This document shows, one piece after another, positions 22,658 to 35,117 of a stretch of 64,000 nt of DNA. Position 1 is the first letter of the stretch, and each line of letters starts with the position of its first letter. The notes under the pieces are model-generated. The model was not told the origin of the DNA, ran no database searches, and saw only the letters and a program-made list of their open reading frames with translations. This stretch comes from Plasmopara viticola. Taxonomy: Eukaryota > Oomycota > Peronosporomycetes > Peronosporales > Peronosporaceae. The stretch is from the NCBI GenBank assembly GCA_001695595.3, contig MBPM02000006.1, positions 186,001-250,000 of the forward strand. The letters are read 5' to 3'. The position numbers were made by a program, and so were the translations under genes.

Positions 22658-23536
22658 TTACGCATCGGCTTCATCAAAGTCCGTCGAAGATGCGAGTTGA
22701 GCCCATTCATCAAACTCGCGACGGTTCTCGATCAGCACATTGTTGACAATTTTAACAGCGTCCTTGCCTAGCAGCAGACGACGTGGAATCGTCTTGTTAG
22801 CACATTGTCCGCTTTTTGTAAGCACTTCCACAATGATGCGCGCAGCTTTGGCCGGGTCACCAGGCTGCTTGGCTTCTACATCGTCTGAATTGACGCATTT
22901 GATGCGGGAATGCATAGGCTCCGTGATTGGAAGATAATCCGGCATCGAGGTCTCCAAAGCCACAAACCCTTTGCCCAACATGGCAGTACGAAAGGATCCG
23001 GGCTCGATGATCGTGACATCAATATTAAATGGCTCGAGCTCATCTCGCAAAGCAAGTGTAAGCCCAGCTAGAGCAAACTTGGAAGAGCTGTACACACCCA
23101 TAGCCTTAAGACCAAACCAGCCACATGCCGAGCCAATGTTTGCAATAACTCCCGATTTCTTGGCGCGCATGTGCGGCAAGACGGCACGCAACACTCGCAT
23201 CACCCCAAAGACGTTGGTGTTGAATTGACTATAGGCTTCTTCTTCGGTGCACTCTTCAACTGCACCTCCGAGTAGGAACGCTGCATTGTTGACAAGAATG
23301 TCGATATTGCCGTAGAAACCCAACGCCTTGTCAACCACGTTCTTGATCTCTGCTTCACTTGCCGTGACATCCAACGCTAGAGCACGAGCACCTCGGGCTA
23401 CGAGATCGTCGAGTTTAGTAGGGTCTCGAGCAGTCGCGATGACGTGGTCACCACGCGCAAGAGCCGCGAGGACGATCTCCTTGCCGAACCCAGACGAGCA
23501 AGCTGTCACGAGCCACACCTTGGGACAATCAGTCAT
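22658..23536 (-). CDS. Short-chain dehydrogenase/reductase, copy 1 (292 aa)
   Basis: A classical SDR in one exon. The cofactor loop reads TACSSGFG (11-18), where the usual TGxxxGxG first Gly is Ala. The TARD sequence after beta-2 favours NADP(H). NNAA is at 83-86, Asn108 and Ser136 (IGSACG) fit the catalytic tetrad, and Tyr149/Lys153 form YSSSK. IEPGSFRT follows the cofactor site. The substrate is unknown; family members reduce or oxidise small alcohols, ketones or lipids. The protein is presumably cytosolic, with no signal peptide. A nearly identical intact copy lies at 54384-55271 and at least four dead fragments lie in the window. Upstream sequence to about 23720 is also shared with copy 2. 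Confidence 0.9.
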   Translation of the reverse strand: MTDCPKVWLVTACSSGFGKEIVLAALARGDHVIATARDPTKLDDLVARGARALALDVTASEAEIKNVVDKALGFYGNIDILVNNAAFLLGGAVEECTEEEAYSQFNTNVFGVMRVLRAVLPHMRAKKSGVIANIGSACGWFGLKAMGVYSSSKFALAGLTLALRDELEPFNIDVTIIEPGSFRTAMLGKGFVALETSMPDYLPITEPMHSRIKCVNSDDVEAKQPGDPAKAARIIVEVLTKSGQCANKTIPRRLLLGKDAVKIVNNVLIENRREFDEWAQLASSTDFDEADA

Positions 23537-24061
23537 TTAGGTTCAAGAAGCTAAAGTGGAAAGTGAGAGTGACTGGGAGGCAATCCTCATGGCGTGAACC
23601 CACGAGTGCGAAACCATGGGTTTGAAACTTCACTCTGTCTGGTCTGACGACTGCATCAATGGGGATGAGACCACAGACCCATCATAGGATTGGGTCAATA
23701 GTACGCGAAGTGGATTTTTCTAGTCACGCCAGAGGGCCACAATTCACTTAATGTTGTTATGCCTTTTCTTGGAGGCAAAAACTGAAAGTGAAGTGATTCT
23801 CAGAAGAATAACGTAATCGAGTAGTGCACGTATGATAGTATGGTCGCAATTATCCCTTGCGGATATTGTGCAAACATTCCATAAACTCTGTGCAGAAGTC
23901 CGCGACAAGGTTCAAACAGAATGGCCGCCACAGCTGATGATATTCAATAATGACTGACCGTCCCACGATGTTCGTACTGTCGTGTTAAGTGTGGCTATAA
24001 AGACGTCTATTCCGAAATTACAAAGCCACTGCACACCAAAAGCGTCAATTGAGACAATCTA

Positions 24062-24250
24062 GAAGCCAAGCAGCCTGGTGACCTGGCCAAAGCTGCGCAA
24101 ATCAGTGCAGAAAAAGCGGATGGTGTGCTGGCAAGACGATTTCAAGCCGCCTGCTGTGGGGCAGTGACGCTGTCGAAATGTCAACAAAGTTTTGATCGAG
24201 AATTGTCGTGACGACGCTGATGTCTTGATGTGATTTTCCAATTTCAATTA
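24062..24250 (+). pseudogene. SDR C-terminal fragment
   Basis: The plus strand reads EAKQPGDLAKAAQI, matching the EAKQPGDPAKAARI stretch of the intact SDR at 22658, and then drifts through sequence like ...RRLLLGKDAVKIV.... It lacks the N-terminal two thirds and contains frame changes. It faces the opposite way from the intact gene just to its left. Confidence 0.7.
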
Positions 24251-25838
24251 TGTATGCAATTGCTACCGAAGAGGAGAATTGATAAATTTGAATGCTGTTA
24301 TATAAAACCCAAGGAAGGAAGTAAGAATTAGTGACTTAAAGTACAAATTGTAAAGTTAAATAAAAACAGTTTGACTCGCAAAGACTAGCGACGACGATGG
24401 GGACTTGTGGCCGCTGCAAGTATTTGCATTATCGTCAGCAAGTCCGTAGTAATAGTCCAATTTTGCGACATGATTGATTTATAAATGGAGCAGACGTTGT
24501 ACGACGCGTTATTTGTTGTGTGTGTACATGAACTATTTGGTCTCGAATAAACAAACAAACGTCTAGCCTTCAGACCATTTCTTATGGTGAGCCATCCGAA
24601 TCGGTTGGTACATTTTAACTAATGCTGGCTACACGCTCCATCGAAAATTAACTAAAATTCGAGGCTTGAATGAAAATGGTCGGTACTAGCTGTGAATTGC
24701 CAAAGACAGAGAAGAAGGTCTTGTGTTGCAAATTTACAGCAAACACAGCTATAGTGTTTGCTTGTACGTCTTTCTTCATCGACACTATTTCATTAATCGG
24801 TCTGAGGAATAACTAGCAAAAACGATCCTCAGCTCTCATGAAAATGCATCGCCGTTTGACTTCAAACTGCAAACTGGACAACTTCCGTTGGTAACGTTAG
24901 TAGTAAAAGAAACGCGGTAACTAACACGAGGTTTTTCCGTTTAAATTTACTAATTCTATAATAGAGCTGAACAAATTGCATTACACTTTTAAATCTATAT
25001 TAGAGTCAGTAGGGATGTCGTTACACCATTTATACAGGTAGGAGCTTGCCCGACAAAGAATTTCGCTACCTTTTGCTTAATGCGGACGGGATACGCAGAG
25101 CCCACGAGATATTTGATTAATTTCGGCTTCGTCGCCTCGTACTATATAGTCAACAGCTCCGTCTCCGCATTATCCGCCTTTCTGTTCCACAATGTTCTCT
25201 TAATCGACAAGAAGATGTGCGTATAACGAGAGACTTGAACATCTCGAAGACAATTGACACTCATAACAAGTATGAAAGAAGTAATTATCCACCATATCGT
25301 GGTCGGTCTGGGATCCGCGTCAAACAATCTCCTCGTGTAGGTGGCATTGAAGAGAAAGCCGAAGGATCCAAGGACTTTCATCTCAACAAACCCAGGTTTT
25401 GTGATGCTTCGGCCACGATATGCGCCAAATGTGGTCAAACCATAAACAGTGCTCGAGGCTATTGAAGTCGTGACGCAATTGCCTGGACTCACCGTTATAT
25501 GTTGACCCTCGGCCTTGATGGTGAATTAATTAATAGTATTGAAGTACGTGTAACGACTCGGTATTCGGCTGCCAACTTCTAACAGCGGAGCAACGAGTGC
25601 ATCAACAAGAAACACCTTCCATAAATTACTACAACACATTACACGTAACTCGTCTGCCAGCAGGCCAAGCTTGCAAGCACATTCCATGATATAAAGCACG
25701 GAGTCGGTCAAAACTAAGCCTTTAGAGCTCATATGGTTTTCTATTTATGATATTTTATTTGATGAGACAAAACCTTAATCATCATAACCCGACACCGTCT
25801 ATTGTGTGTATTCCTGCATTAATGTAAGGAGAAAAAAA

Positions 25839-27437
25839 CTATCGGACATCATCGTATTGTAGACACTCAAACCACTTGTTTGGCTTCTGCGAATCTCGAA
25901 AAATGCTATCACCCGTCAAAAATGCCGTGTCCGCGTGATTCAGACGCGGTCGATAAAAAGGATTGCTATAGTGTTTTCCAAAAAGACCCACGTCGAGTCC
26001 TCCTACGCAGCTCTGAAACTCGACAAGACCGTCGTTTTCTTCCGATTTGTGTTTAATGACTTTTCCAGCAAGAATCGAGGGAGCTTGGAATTTTGACAAG
26101 ACGCCAATAAAGTTGTCGCTACACATTGCAGCTGCAACATTATCAGCGTACGCTTTCTGAGCAGCAACATAGTCAGCATCCATGGTCGAATTGCTGTATT
26201 TATCGCCCTGATAGCTCGTGGACTCGCGAGACTTACATATTGGACACTCATCCAACAAGGATAACAATTGCACCATCACTTTGTGGTTTTTATTGGCGCA
26301 CAATTCAATGAGATAGTCGGAGGCCATGCTGCCCATCATTGGAGCACTTAGCGAGACCCACGACGTTGTGTCACTGAATTTGCACTTGTTGTTTGCAAGA
26401 GCACCTGCCATCGTAAGTCCCCCCATTGAATGCGTAACAACAATTGTATTGTCAATAATTCCAGCAGCGACGTCACTTGTGGGACTCATAGATAACGAGT
26501 GATCACAGAACTTTTGCTGAAGGCTTTCGTTTCTCCATCCAGCATCCATGGTTTCGAGAACAGCGTACTTTATGTCAGAGCAACAAGGAGCGTGACCATG
26601 TACATCTCCGAGTTTGTCTACTAGCAGATCGGCCGTGTTTTGTAACTTTTTCTTCTCGTGCTTATTTCCCGATCCATGAAAAAAAATGCACGGACGTGGG
26701 GTGGTCGAACACGTGTCACACGACGATGCCTGCATCGCCATATGAGCTTCTTCTTTCAGTCTTCGAGATGTGCTGGAAGAGACGCTGTTGCCCGTAGCGA
26801 GAGCAAATGCTGTAGGTGTCAACGACGTCGCCTTAAGAACCATTTCACATGGCGCAGAGGCAGCAGACACTTTTGGCTTGGACACGCTGAAAGGACTGTA
26901 TAGATACTCGACTCTGATGTCTAGATCACTGCTGTAGACTGTGAACCCGAGTTTGCCGGACGCGCAGATGGCGTAGTACGTTTCAGCATAAGTCGTTTTG
27001 AAGAGGTTTCCGCTTGCACACTCTATCGCCTTGTCACCAACAGAGGCGCTAGGAATCGGTGTAGCATTATTTAGCGCAGGCAGAATATCGTTGAATGGCA
27101 TTGTGCTCGATGTAAGGCATTGTGTCGATTGAGACCCAGAGACATCTACGGTCGTTAGATAGGCAATGCCATCCACAAGAGAATACTGATACTTCGATTG
27201 ACTGTCATTGAGCGTCGCGTAGCTGTTATAGAGGACACTAGAACCGTCCAGTGACACGATGGGAGTAGCGTAAATGTCGAACTCGGACTGGCCGTGGAGT
27301 TTCATGCTCGCGCGTTTGAAGGTGACATGCAACTTGACGGATGGGAGCGCATCGAGTGAGGTCTGTACAGGTGAAGCGATCGCAAGACCTAGTAGAGCAA
27401 TGCAGGACGCGAAGACAGCTCTTTGCAGCGCAATCAT
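25839..27437 (-). CDS. Secreted alpha/beta-hydrolase-like protein, copy B (532 aa)
   Basis: Single-exon frame. I choose ATG 27435-27437 because it begins MIALQRAVFASCIALLGLAI, a clear signal peptide; the frame is open 10 codons further upstream but without an ATG. The layout is as in copy A: a conserved N-terminal Cys-containing domain, TTPRPCIFFHGSG (about 245-257), VTHSMGGL with putative nucleophile Ser337, Asp469 in ENDGLVEF, and His501 in LNHADTAF. The first Gly of G-x-S-x-G is Thr; the last is kept. Copy B is much closer to copy C (mostly identical residues) than to copy A. A 19-codon upstream frame overlaps the start codon. Confidence 0.85.
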   Translation of the reverse strand: MIALQRAVFASCIALLGLAIASPVQTSLDALPSVKLHVTFKRASMKLHGQSEFDIYATPIVSLDGSSVLYNSYATLNDSQSKYQYSLVDGIAYLTTVDVSGSQSTQCLTSSTMPFNDILPALNNATPIPSASVGDKAIECASGNLFKTTYAETYYAICASGKLGFTVYSSDLDIRVEYLYSPFSVSKPKVSAASAPCEMVLKATSLTPTAFALATGNSVSSSTSRRLKEEAHMAMQASSCDTCSTTPRPCIFFHGSGNKHEKKKLQNTADLLVDKLGDVHGHAPCCSDIKYAVLETMDAGWRNESLQQKFCDHSLSMSPTSDVAAGIIDNTIVVTHSMGGLTMAGALANNKCKFSDTTSWVSLSAPMMGSMASDYLIELCANKNHKVMVQLLSLLDECPICKSRESTSYQGDKYSNSTMDADYVAAQKAYADNVAAAMCSDNFIGVLSKFQAPSILAGKVIKHKSEENDGLVEFQSCVGGLDVGLFGKHYSNPFYRPRLNHADTAFLTGDSIFRDSQKPNKWFECLQYDDVR

Positions 27438-27493
27438 TGCGTGTCTAGATCGACCGAAAAACGACAATAATGAAATTCTCTGCGCATGTTCAT
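27434..27493 (-). promoter_or_regulatory. Upstream ORF overlapping the start of hydrolase B
   Basis: The ATG at 27491-27493 opens a 19-codon frame ending ...RFSVDLDTQ. Its TGA overlaps the main ATG as ATGA. The same arrangement with identical length exists at copy C. Upstream frames that overlap a start usually lower translation; here this is inference. Confidence 0.5.
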
Positions 27494-29105
27494 GATGCAG
27501 TGCTCATTGCGTACAAAGCAGCAGTGCATACCAGTAATGCAATGCCTATTACTAACGATGCACTTCTCAATCAAAACCGGTACGGACATATACAATGGAC
27601 ACGTTAATTGTTATAGGAGCTACCACCTTCTCCCGTGTGGGATAAAAGTTTAATGTCTCATTCACGTATGGACAACAAACCCCGAGAACACAACGCATAT
27701 TGTAATGAGTCCTGGACCGATAACAACACCATTATCGTCGCAGTGCAAGAACAATGCCACACATGCAGATTAGATCTCACAAAATCGATGTCGCGGAGAA
27801 CTCGGTGAAAATAGACCAACAATATGATATTGAATTATCTGTCAAGGCTCGCTGCACAACGGACACATCTCCAGCGCATGATGCGAATAGTAAAGCGAAC
27901 AGCTGGTGCACAAAACAGAGGAAGTACTCGACATTGTACATTGTGACAAATCCTCCTTTAAAGGCTTTTAAATGTATAGTTGCCTTTGATTTCGAAAGGT
28001 GCAGCAAGCGATACGCGATCGTAGCTTTCAACAGTGCTTCTAAATCATAAGAGGTCGTTGACAGGTAGATGCATAGCAAAGGGCGAAATCGGAGAATGCC
28101 ACGACGTTTGCAATGGAAAATGTTGTCGATCGAAAGAAATGGGTCTAATAAAACACCTGATTTGATAGAAAAGGTGCCATCTCCTTTGCTGCTCATATCA
28201 GGGTTTGAATGGGGGCTGATTAAACTACCTTTTTCCAAGGCAACGTTTTGTCGAGTTTTCAGTGGCTGGCAGCAGTACTTTTCAGTATTTAAGTTGTGCT
28301 AAGTGTCAATTTACCAGAGTTGCTAACATTGTCAAACATATAGGCAGGTATTAAGATTATTGTATTAAGTTTTGGGCTAGTTGAATGGAATGGCTCACCT
28401 AGAGGCTGCGCTGGGCTGTCGAAATAGCCGTACCTTTCTTCAATAACACAAATTCCAAAACACTAATCGTCTAAGACCGCGCGATTGAATTGCATTCGTC
28501 AAATACGCATTGCACGATGTTCGCGCGGACTTCGGAGCTTCATGCATTCTCCCGTTGAGTCTGCATTGAACAGTGCCGGTCTTGACTCAAGAAATTGCGT
28601 GAAATAAGTGATCTTTTCGATCAACTTCATCAGCTTCAAAGCTATCGAGAAAGGAATCGCCAAGCTCTTTGCTAAGTTTAGCGTTTTGATAAGCATTAGC
28701 AAGTCTAAGACTTTGTGTTTGAAGCCGAGTCCACGACAAAATGACTGCAAGCAACGATGCCTGAAAATACTTTGACCGAAAGAGAAAAATACCACAAAGT
28801 GGCGATCTAGTACTATCGGATGATAAAAATTACCTAAAAATGCAATTTTACTATCAAATAGACTAAATTGCACCCGCTCTTCGTAGAATATTTAAAGTTA
28901 CATCTAGAAAAAGTTTAGCGTGTGCGTTCAAGGATGCGAATGAGCCCAATGTTTGATGTGAGCTCACTCAAGCCGTACCAGTGCTTAAGTTAAGTGGGCG
29001 TGGAAGTATTGGCGCCAAGTCATTTATAGTCTTAGCCACAGGGGGTAACTTGTCAATCTAATTCTGGGCACAGGGTGCCACAAGCTCTGTATCAAGGAGT
29101 GCGAG

Positions 29106-30421
29106 TCAAGTGACATGCTTGCAAAGCTATTTGACTACACGCTTGAGGTTCAAGAACTGGTGGAACAAAGCTTAGAATTCTCAGATCTTAGCTGCTCAGT
29201 GCATGCCTTGGCAACGACAGTCAAGGCTGTCGAGGCAGCCCTTGAGCTGCTTTGATCGGACGCGAGCTACATCAAAGAAAAGAGCACGCAATGTTGCTTG
29301 CGATGCCAAAAAATCGTCCTGATCCTCCTCGATACAGAGAGTGAGCGCCAATTACGCATACATAATATTCTTGGGATTGCCGTCTCCAGGATCAAGTCCA
29401 AAACTTTTCGAGATGAAGGGACATATTTACTCTGACATTTTATTGTACTTTGATTGACGCTTTGTCAACATTATTGGGCGTTGTAGATGCTTTCAATCAT
29501 GCCTTCAAGAAGACACCGTTCCCAACGCTAGGTCTCAAGGCGTTACGAGGAGAGTCCATATCGAGGTACAAAGTCACCGTTGCGGACGAACCACTTGCGG
29601 AAGCATATTCCTGTTGACCCTAAGCTACCAAACAACTGTCCGCTGACACTGATGCTGAGCCTTTAGCTCAATGAGCTCGCATGGGCTGTACTTCATGAGA
29701 CTTGAGAGCCACCGGACCAGTTCACAGTGCTGACTTTGAGCTTTTGCTTCTCTAAGCCACCAACTAAGCACGGTAGTCCGCATAAAGAAATTTCTGCGAG
29801 TCGAACATCATAGCTTTAAATGCTTTGCGTGTCTTACGCTGAGAATTCGTTGAAGTCTAAGTTTGTGATGCTGGGCGCGGCCTTTTTGACACTTCCGGTA
29901 GCTTCGTCAGGAGTAAACTTGCTGTTTGTTCTCGGAGAAATAATAAAGCCAGGTTCGTACCGCTGTAACTGCACCTCGCATTCTTGCGCCTCAAGGAGAT
30001 TGTCACTTCATAAATTTGCCTAATCCAAAAAAGAACCGAGTGTTCGTGGGGTGCACAGCGAGTATACCGGTCACATACATTCGTAACGCATAAATGTGCT
30101 AGCGTGTGTCGCAGATGAGCGTGCCGAACCCTTTAGAGTATTCGTTCCGATGAATGGAACCGCACGTTAAGCATACCGATTGAGCCGGATTTGGACTTCG
30201 TTGAGAGAGGCAGAATCGCTATTTACCAAGGTTCGTGGATCGTAGTCAAACACGGTGCTGAATTTTGCTTCTGTTTAAGAGAAAATATTCGACGTGCATT
30301 GTACGGGTGTGCTCTACGAGTGACCGTATTGAAATGCAACAGCTTAGCGTTCTTAGAATGGAACACCGCATGGCATTTAAATTTTAATGATTTGTCCTTG
30401 CTCCGACGTCGCCGACGCTAA
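29106..30421 (+). pseudogene. Broken unrecognised gene
   Basis: Long runs of plausible coding sequence on the plus strand, interrupted by stops and frame changes. They include DMLAKLFDYTLEVQELVEQS, a TGA at about 29251 and then SDASYIKEKSTQCCLRCQKI, followed after frame changes by FKKTPFPTLGLKALRGESIS. A final block, LDFVERGRIAIYQGSWIVVK, runs to the C-terminus NDLSLLRRRRR and a TAA. The last block looks like a real protein end. No family was recognised. Confidence 0.4.
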
Positions 30422-31517
30422 AGTAGGTGTGAACGAGATGAATTGTGTGTTTGTTTGTTAAAATAAACTCTTTGGCCCGTTAATTGTATATCACGTACGC
30501 CAAAAATAGCGGTAAAAACATCAGCACCCTAGTTCATGCTTCTAGTTCAGCAAAGAGTTAGAGCATTTTTGCTGCAATCTGGGGGAATACGCTAAACATA
30601 ATTCTCTGGCAGCCAAGCGCTTGCGATTCGCCTTTATAGGATACTACAGATCCGGCGATATTTTTCAGAAATGTAAACTCCATCGTGCGATTACTTTTAC
30701 CGCAAAGTCGGTCTCTTCCTAAAGTCGACAGACTACGAGTCATTTGCCTAACAAGTCTGTTTTGGTCATGCCTTGGACACCTCGTCCGAATCAAAAAGAT
30801 TTTTTACGGGTAGGATAGTCAAACTTATCACGTCTTCAACTCACATTTTGTACGAATGTATAACGCTAAGTGCTATGGCGATGTATGACACTCATCGCTC
30901 TTTATTCTTTACAAACGATAGAAATGACACTAATACGTTGCTTTGCGTCTCGAAGTCGTACTCGTGTCGATACTATTGTGCAATGATGCATGTTGGATAA
31001 AAAGCTATATTCCACAAGGCCCACAATTGGTACATTGCGGTAAGCCTCACATGCATTTAGAAGGTCTCGCTCTTGATGTCTCGGTGTCTGTCATCAATAA
31101 TCTTGTTGCTATACTGCGTACAACTCTACGTATTTAGTATGGGTTTCGAGTTCGCAAGGTTTTGCCCTTGATGTCTTGCCTGATAACTAGTCATTGCATG
31201 CAGCGATCGCTATTAGGTTGCAGTGCTGCTTAGGCTGAGCGTTGATCCGGTGATCACGCGGTACCTTGCTCTCAAGACTTGCTTGCTTGTCTTGAATCAA
31301 GCAACACCACTCTTGATACCTAATTATCTTGGCTGAAAGCCGATTACAACTATAGAAAAAAAAGTGACAATTATCACAATACTTGATGAGTATTGACAAC
31401 AAAACTCTAGTCGGAAGCCAATCGTGTCATTAACAGCGTTGCTCCCCATGAGGAATGCTCGTTATTTTGGGCAGTGATAAAGCTTCTTCCGTATTACCTC
31501 AAATTTTAAGCCAGCCG

Positions 31518-32350
31518 TGACTGCCACTATCGCCAAGAAAGAATTGCTGACCAACTCAGCCAGCAAAGTTCGTGACTTCTCAGGAAAGTCGATTAATTTT
31601 TTCGGTGCTCTGTAAATTGTACGGAAGCGCTACCACACAAGGTACACAAATAGCTGGTGGATCGACTTGCTTCGGCTGACGCTAAAGATGAAGAGCGGAC
31701 GTACGGTACTTGAGTGCCTGTTTGCGCATTCCACCTCGCCAAAGCCACTCGTTCGCAACAAGGCAAATATCGTGAATAATTTCACCTTTCTCGCACAAGG
31801 AGAGAGATTTTCTCCTTCCTTTTCATCAAACAGCTTCTATGTTATCTTTAATGGCTCAAGGCATGCTGAAACAGGGTCAATCGACCAACTTGGTCTCCGC
31901 TATGCTAAAGAGAACAAGTGGGATTTTCTGCACTGCACACTAGCACAAAAGCATCCGTCACTTTTTTGTTTGGTCCTATAATCACACTCTTCGATGCTGG
32001 GTGTTGCCATGCTGAGATTTAAACGATAACATATGACCAACCTGCCATCCAGTATTTCACGGACGAACGGCAACACCTCGTAGGCGCTGGATAGCCTAAT
32101 AGGAAATAGTCAAGCTATGTGTTTTATCCGATATGAGTGGAAAGCCCCCAGTGCTTATCCCTGAAAAGCTGATTGATGCTTGTAAGCGTGATTGAGGCAG
32201 TCGTAAACAGTTTTAGAGGACCATTGTGTGTCCTTGTTGGCTATCGGACGTCGGGCAGTCACGGTCGGAATCACACGCTGAGATTAATTGAGCACATCAA
32301 TATGGCACTTTAATTTCCCGCTTAGCGGCACATATAGTATTCGGCTGTAT
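31518..32350 (+). repeat. Dispersed repeat, blocks B (31518-31830) and A (32158-32350)
   Basis: Degenerate second copy of the repeat at 17838-18400, same orientation but with the two blocks in swapped order and about 330 bp between them. The frame at 31667-31981 overlaps block B and has no recognisable domain. Confidence 0.45.
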
Positions 32351-34591
32351 CTTCATATGAATAATTTTAGCATTTAAAAGCGGTAAAGTAGCGCCTGCGC
32401 ATGGGCCTAGTGAATCGGCATATGTACTTAATGTGTCTCTGTAATTCATGCAGAAAATAAAGCCATCTGTATTGCTTGGAGGACGTCAGTATTCAAATTG
32501 ATGCTAATATATGGCAGAATGTCTGTCGTTCAGCAGAAGCCAACATTTTTTAAGATTCTTACAATATAAAGCCAGCCTATACCACCAAAATTCAGCTTTA
32601 TGTGACAAGAGAAATGAGTGCTATTTATCATTTTTAAAGTTTTGTTAGCGCAGTCGGCTTGGTGACAACGGTGACAAGAACAACAAAAAGGATGCCGAGA
32701 GGCCGGAATTTTTGACGACAACCAAGCCTACTTTTAAAATGTTCCTTCGTCTTCTGCAGATGCCACTGTACTAAATTTAGTATTTGTGTCTTAAACCGCT
32801 ACAGCAACTCAGGCTGCACATTTAACTGAAATGTACCTTTGCTGTGGGCGGCAAGCCTAAAAAAATTGTTAGGTCCTTCTGGTCCTCGCGAAATGGCACG
32901 CAAATATCTAGCCGGTTTCACCTATAAAGTAGAAAGCCGGTATATCCACACACCTTTTTCGGTAAAGCTAGACTCCCACACCTTTCATCTATGCTGTGAT
33001 TTGGTCGCACCCGGTATTTCCTCACACGCCCATCTAGTTTTGCCACCACCCCCCTATAGCCTGGGCTGCACAATCAACTCTCGTCATCAATATGCCGCTT
33101 CATCGCCGCCAAAATACTTTATAAGACCGGTGGAAGAGCGGAATAGGCCTCAAAGACTTTTGCGTTACTCAACAAAGAAAGTGCGCACAAAGGCAAACAA
33201 ACCGGGAAAAATGAGATTGCTTGCGCCCATGATGTTCATTAAAAACAGGGAACGAAGGTTTGCCGAACATCGACACGTCTACATATGAGTCTATGATTAC
33301 TCACGATCCAACGGCTAATAATTCTTACTGCAACGCAAGACAGGGCATGAAGCAGCTGAGAACATCACAGCATTCTTAAAAGCAAGAGCATTTCCAAACG
33401 TGCAAACACAGCAGGTTGTGGATCCCACCAAGAATGAGGCGCCACTTCAGTTTTTTTTAGTACAATGAGAAGCTCTAACCCCTTTTTTTTCTTGCCACAT
33501 TTACATTCCTTAAAGACGAGAAAAGCACATTTTCATCTTGGCCGTACTCCTCTCGAAGCTTTACTCGATGCCTTACAAGAAAGTTCCATTTGTCACAGAG
33601 CCGATCGAGATCGTGACTCTGGCCAACTTACACGCCTCATTGTCGTGCCAACACCTTGCATTTCAGCGAAAGAGGAAATTTCTTTCGGAGGCATTTTTAT
33701 AGCAGAGTCGACACACAAAACCAACGGGTAAGTGAATTTCCTTATAATAAATTCGTGCTCATCACCGTATTAGAGCAGAAGATAACCAGGTTTCAAATGC
33801 CACTCCCTCATGTCATGGGTGTGGCGTGCACAATCCAGAGCGAAACTCAAGAAAATTCTATTTAAGCACATAAAGATTTTTTTAAAAATTATCACGGGGC
33901 CGATCGTCAAGAAATTATCACTGGGTCGATCGTCGTTGTCACCAACAGGGAGTCGGTATTGGTAGTTGCGATTCCGCTCCTTCTTCCGGAAGCGAGGAAT
34001 ATACTTTGTTTGTAGCACACTAATCAGAATGTCGTAGCAAATGTTAGAAAGCACTTTTCGAAGGACGCAGACTGATAAAGGTCGCTGTAAAGGGTGCAAG
34101 CTCTGTTGATCGGCAACTGAGCGGAATTTGAAGTTGGTCGGTAGCTCCTCGGGAAATGAGATCAATGACATAGGCTACGCGTGTTTGCAAGATATATGGT
34201 TTCTTCCGAGAGAGAAATTTGAAGTTGGTCATGCGACCCTAAAAAATTAATTATAGTAATAAATTGAAGGTCTAGCAACAGATTATGAGAAAGTAGGACT
34301 TGTGGCTCTATAGCAATGGCAAGTATTAAGCCAAAATGTTGCCTATGATCGTTCTCATGTCGACATTTGCCTTAGTAGGAGCTTCTGGACAAATGTGAAA
34401 AGATAAATTTTGTACTACGCATTACAGGAAGTAAGCAAAATTATTGCATTCAGCTTTTGCAAAGGTATATAGTAATTCTCTTTCTCCAAACTTTCAATCA
34501 GTATCATCAGGCACTGTCTATAAAGAGCGAACATAAACGTTCATATGCACTCGAAGTTAACATTCTTCACACATGATTGAATCCAGAAAAC

Positions 34592-34610
34592 ATATATATA
34601 TATATATATA
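34592..34610. repeat. (AT)n microsatellite
   Basis: Perfect AT dinucleotide run inside module 1, absent at the matching place in module 2. Confidence 0.85.
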
Positions 34611-35117
34611 GTCTCAACGGGTATGTCGTGCTCTCATCTCATCAAGCAGCTGCTCCAAACCAAATTAAGTTTGCGTGAAGATCACTTTTAAAATCAACGG
34701 TGACTTCACAAACACACACGTCCCTCGCTGCACTCTGTACTACTCCGCAAAAAAAGCCAAGCCTTTTCAGACATCATCAAAAGATACAAGAGTAACAATA
34801 AGCTTGCCTCGTATACGCGTAAAGTTATGAGCGATTCTGGGACAGCAGCTTCGCGTGAACGGCCATAGGGACCGACAAACACTAAACGCGATGCGTTTGC
34901 ATCTGAAAAGGAAAAAGGAAGTGGATAGCCAAACCAGATGATCTCAAGCGCAGAAACGCAAAGAATGTGGCACTTTAGGTCATACGCGGCGAACAGGAAC
35001 ATTGGCAGACCTATTCAAATACTTTTCGTGCTACGTTCAACACCAATGATTCAATAGGAAATGCGGCGTCCTTTTAAAACTTTCTATCTCATTGCGCCAT
35101 AAGTGATTTTAGCTCAA

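Larger units (their letters stand above)
23700..28300 (+). repeat. Left arm of inverted duplication
   Basis: This segment matches about 38150-42225 in opposite orientation. Shared landmarks are the SDR-promoter-like end (23705-23750 vs 42180-42225), the dead SDR fragment (24062-24250 vs 41670-41895), the hydrolase genes B and C, and their 5' flanks (27800-28250 vs 38200-38600). The hydrolase portion is far better conserved than the flanks. The region 24260-25838 between the SDR fragment and gene B holds no recognisable gene. Confidence 0.7.
28301..33349. other. Decayed DNA between duplicated blocks
   Basis: No intact gene. It contains a broken unrecognised coding region at about 29106-30421 and the B/A dispersed repeat at 31518-32350. 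A plus-strand frame at 32839-33288 is open for 450 nt, but it has no ATG start near its beginning and no known domain. 28499-28873 is open on the minus strand and also unrecognised. Confidence 0.5.

Noticed and set aside
32839..33288. 149-codon plus-strand frame
   Set aside because: No ATG near its beginning and no recognisable domain, although it is long for this AT-rich region.
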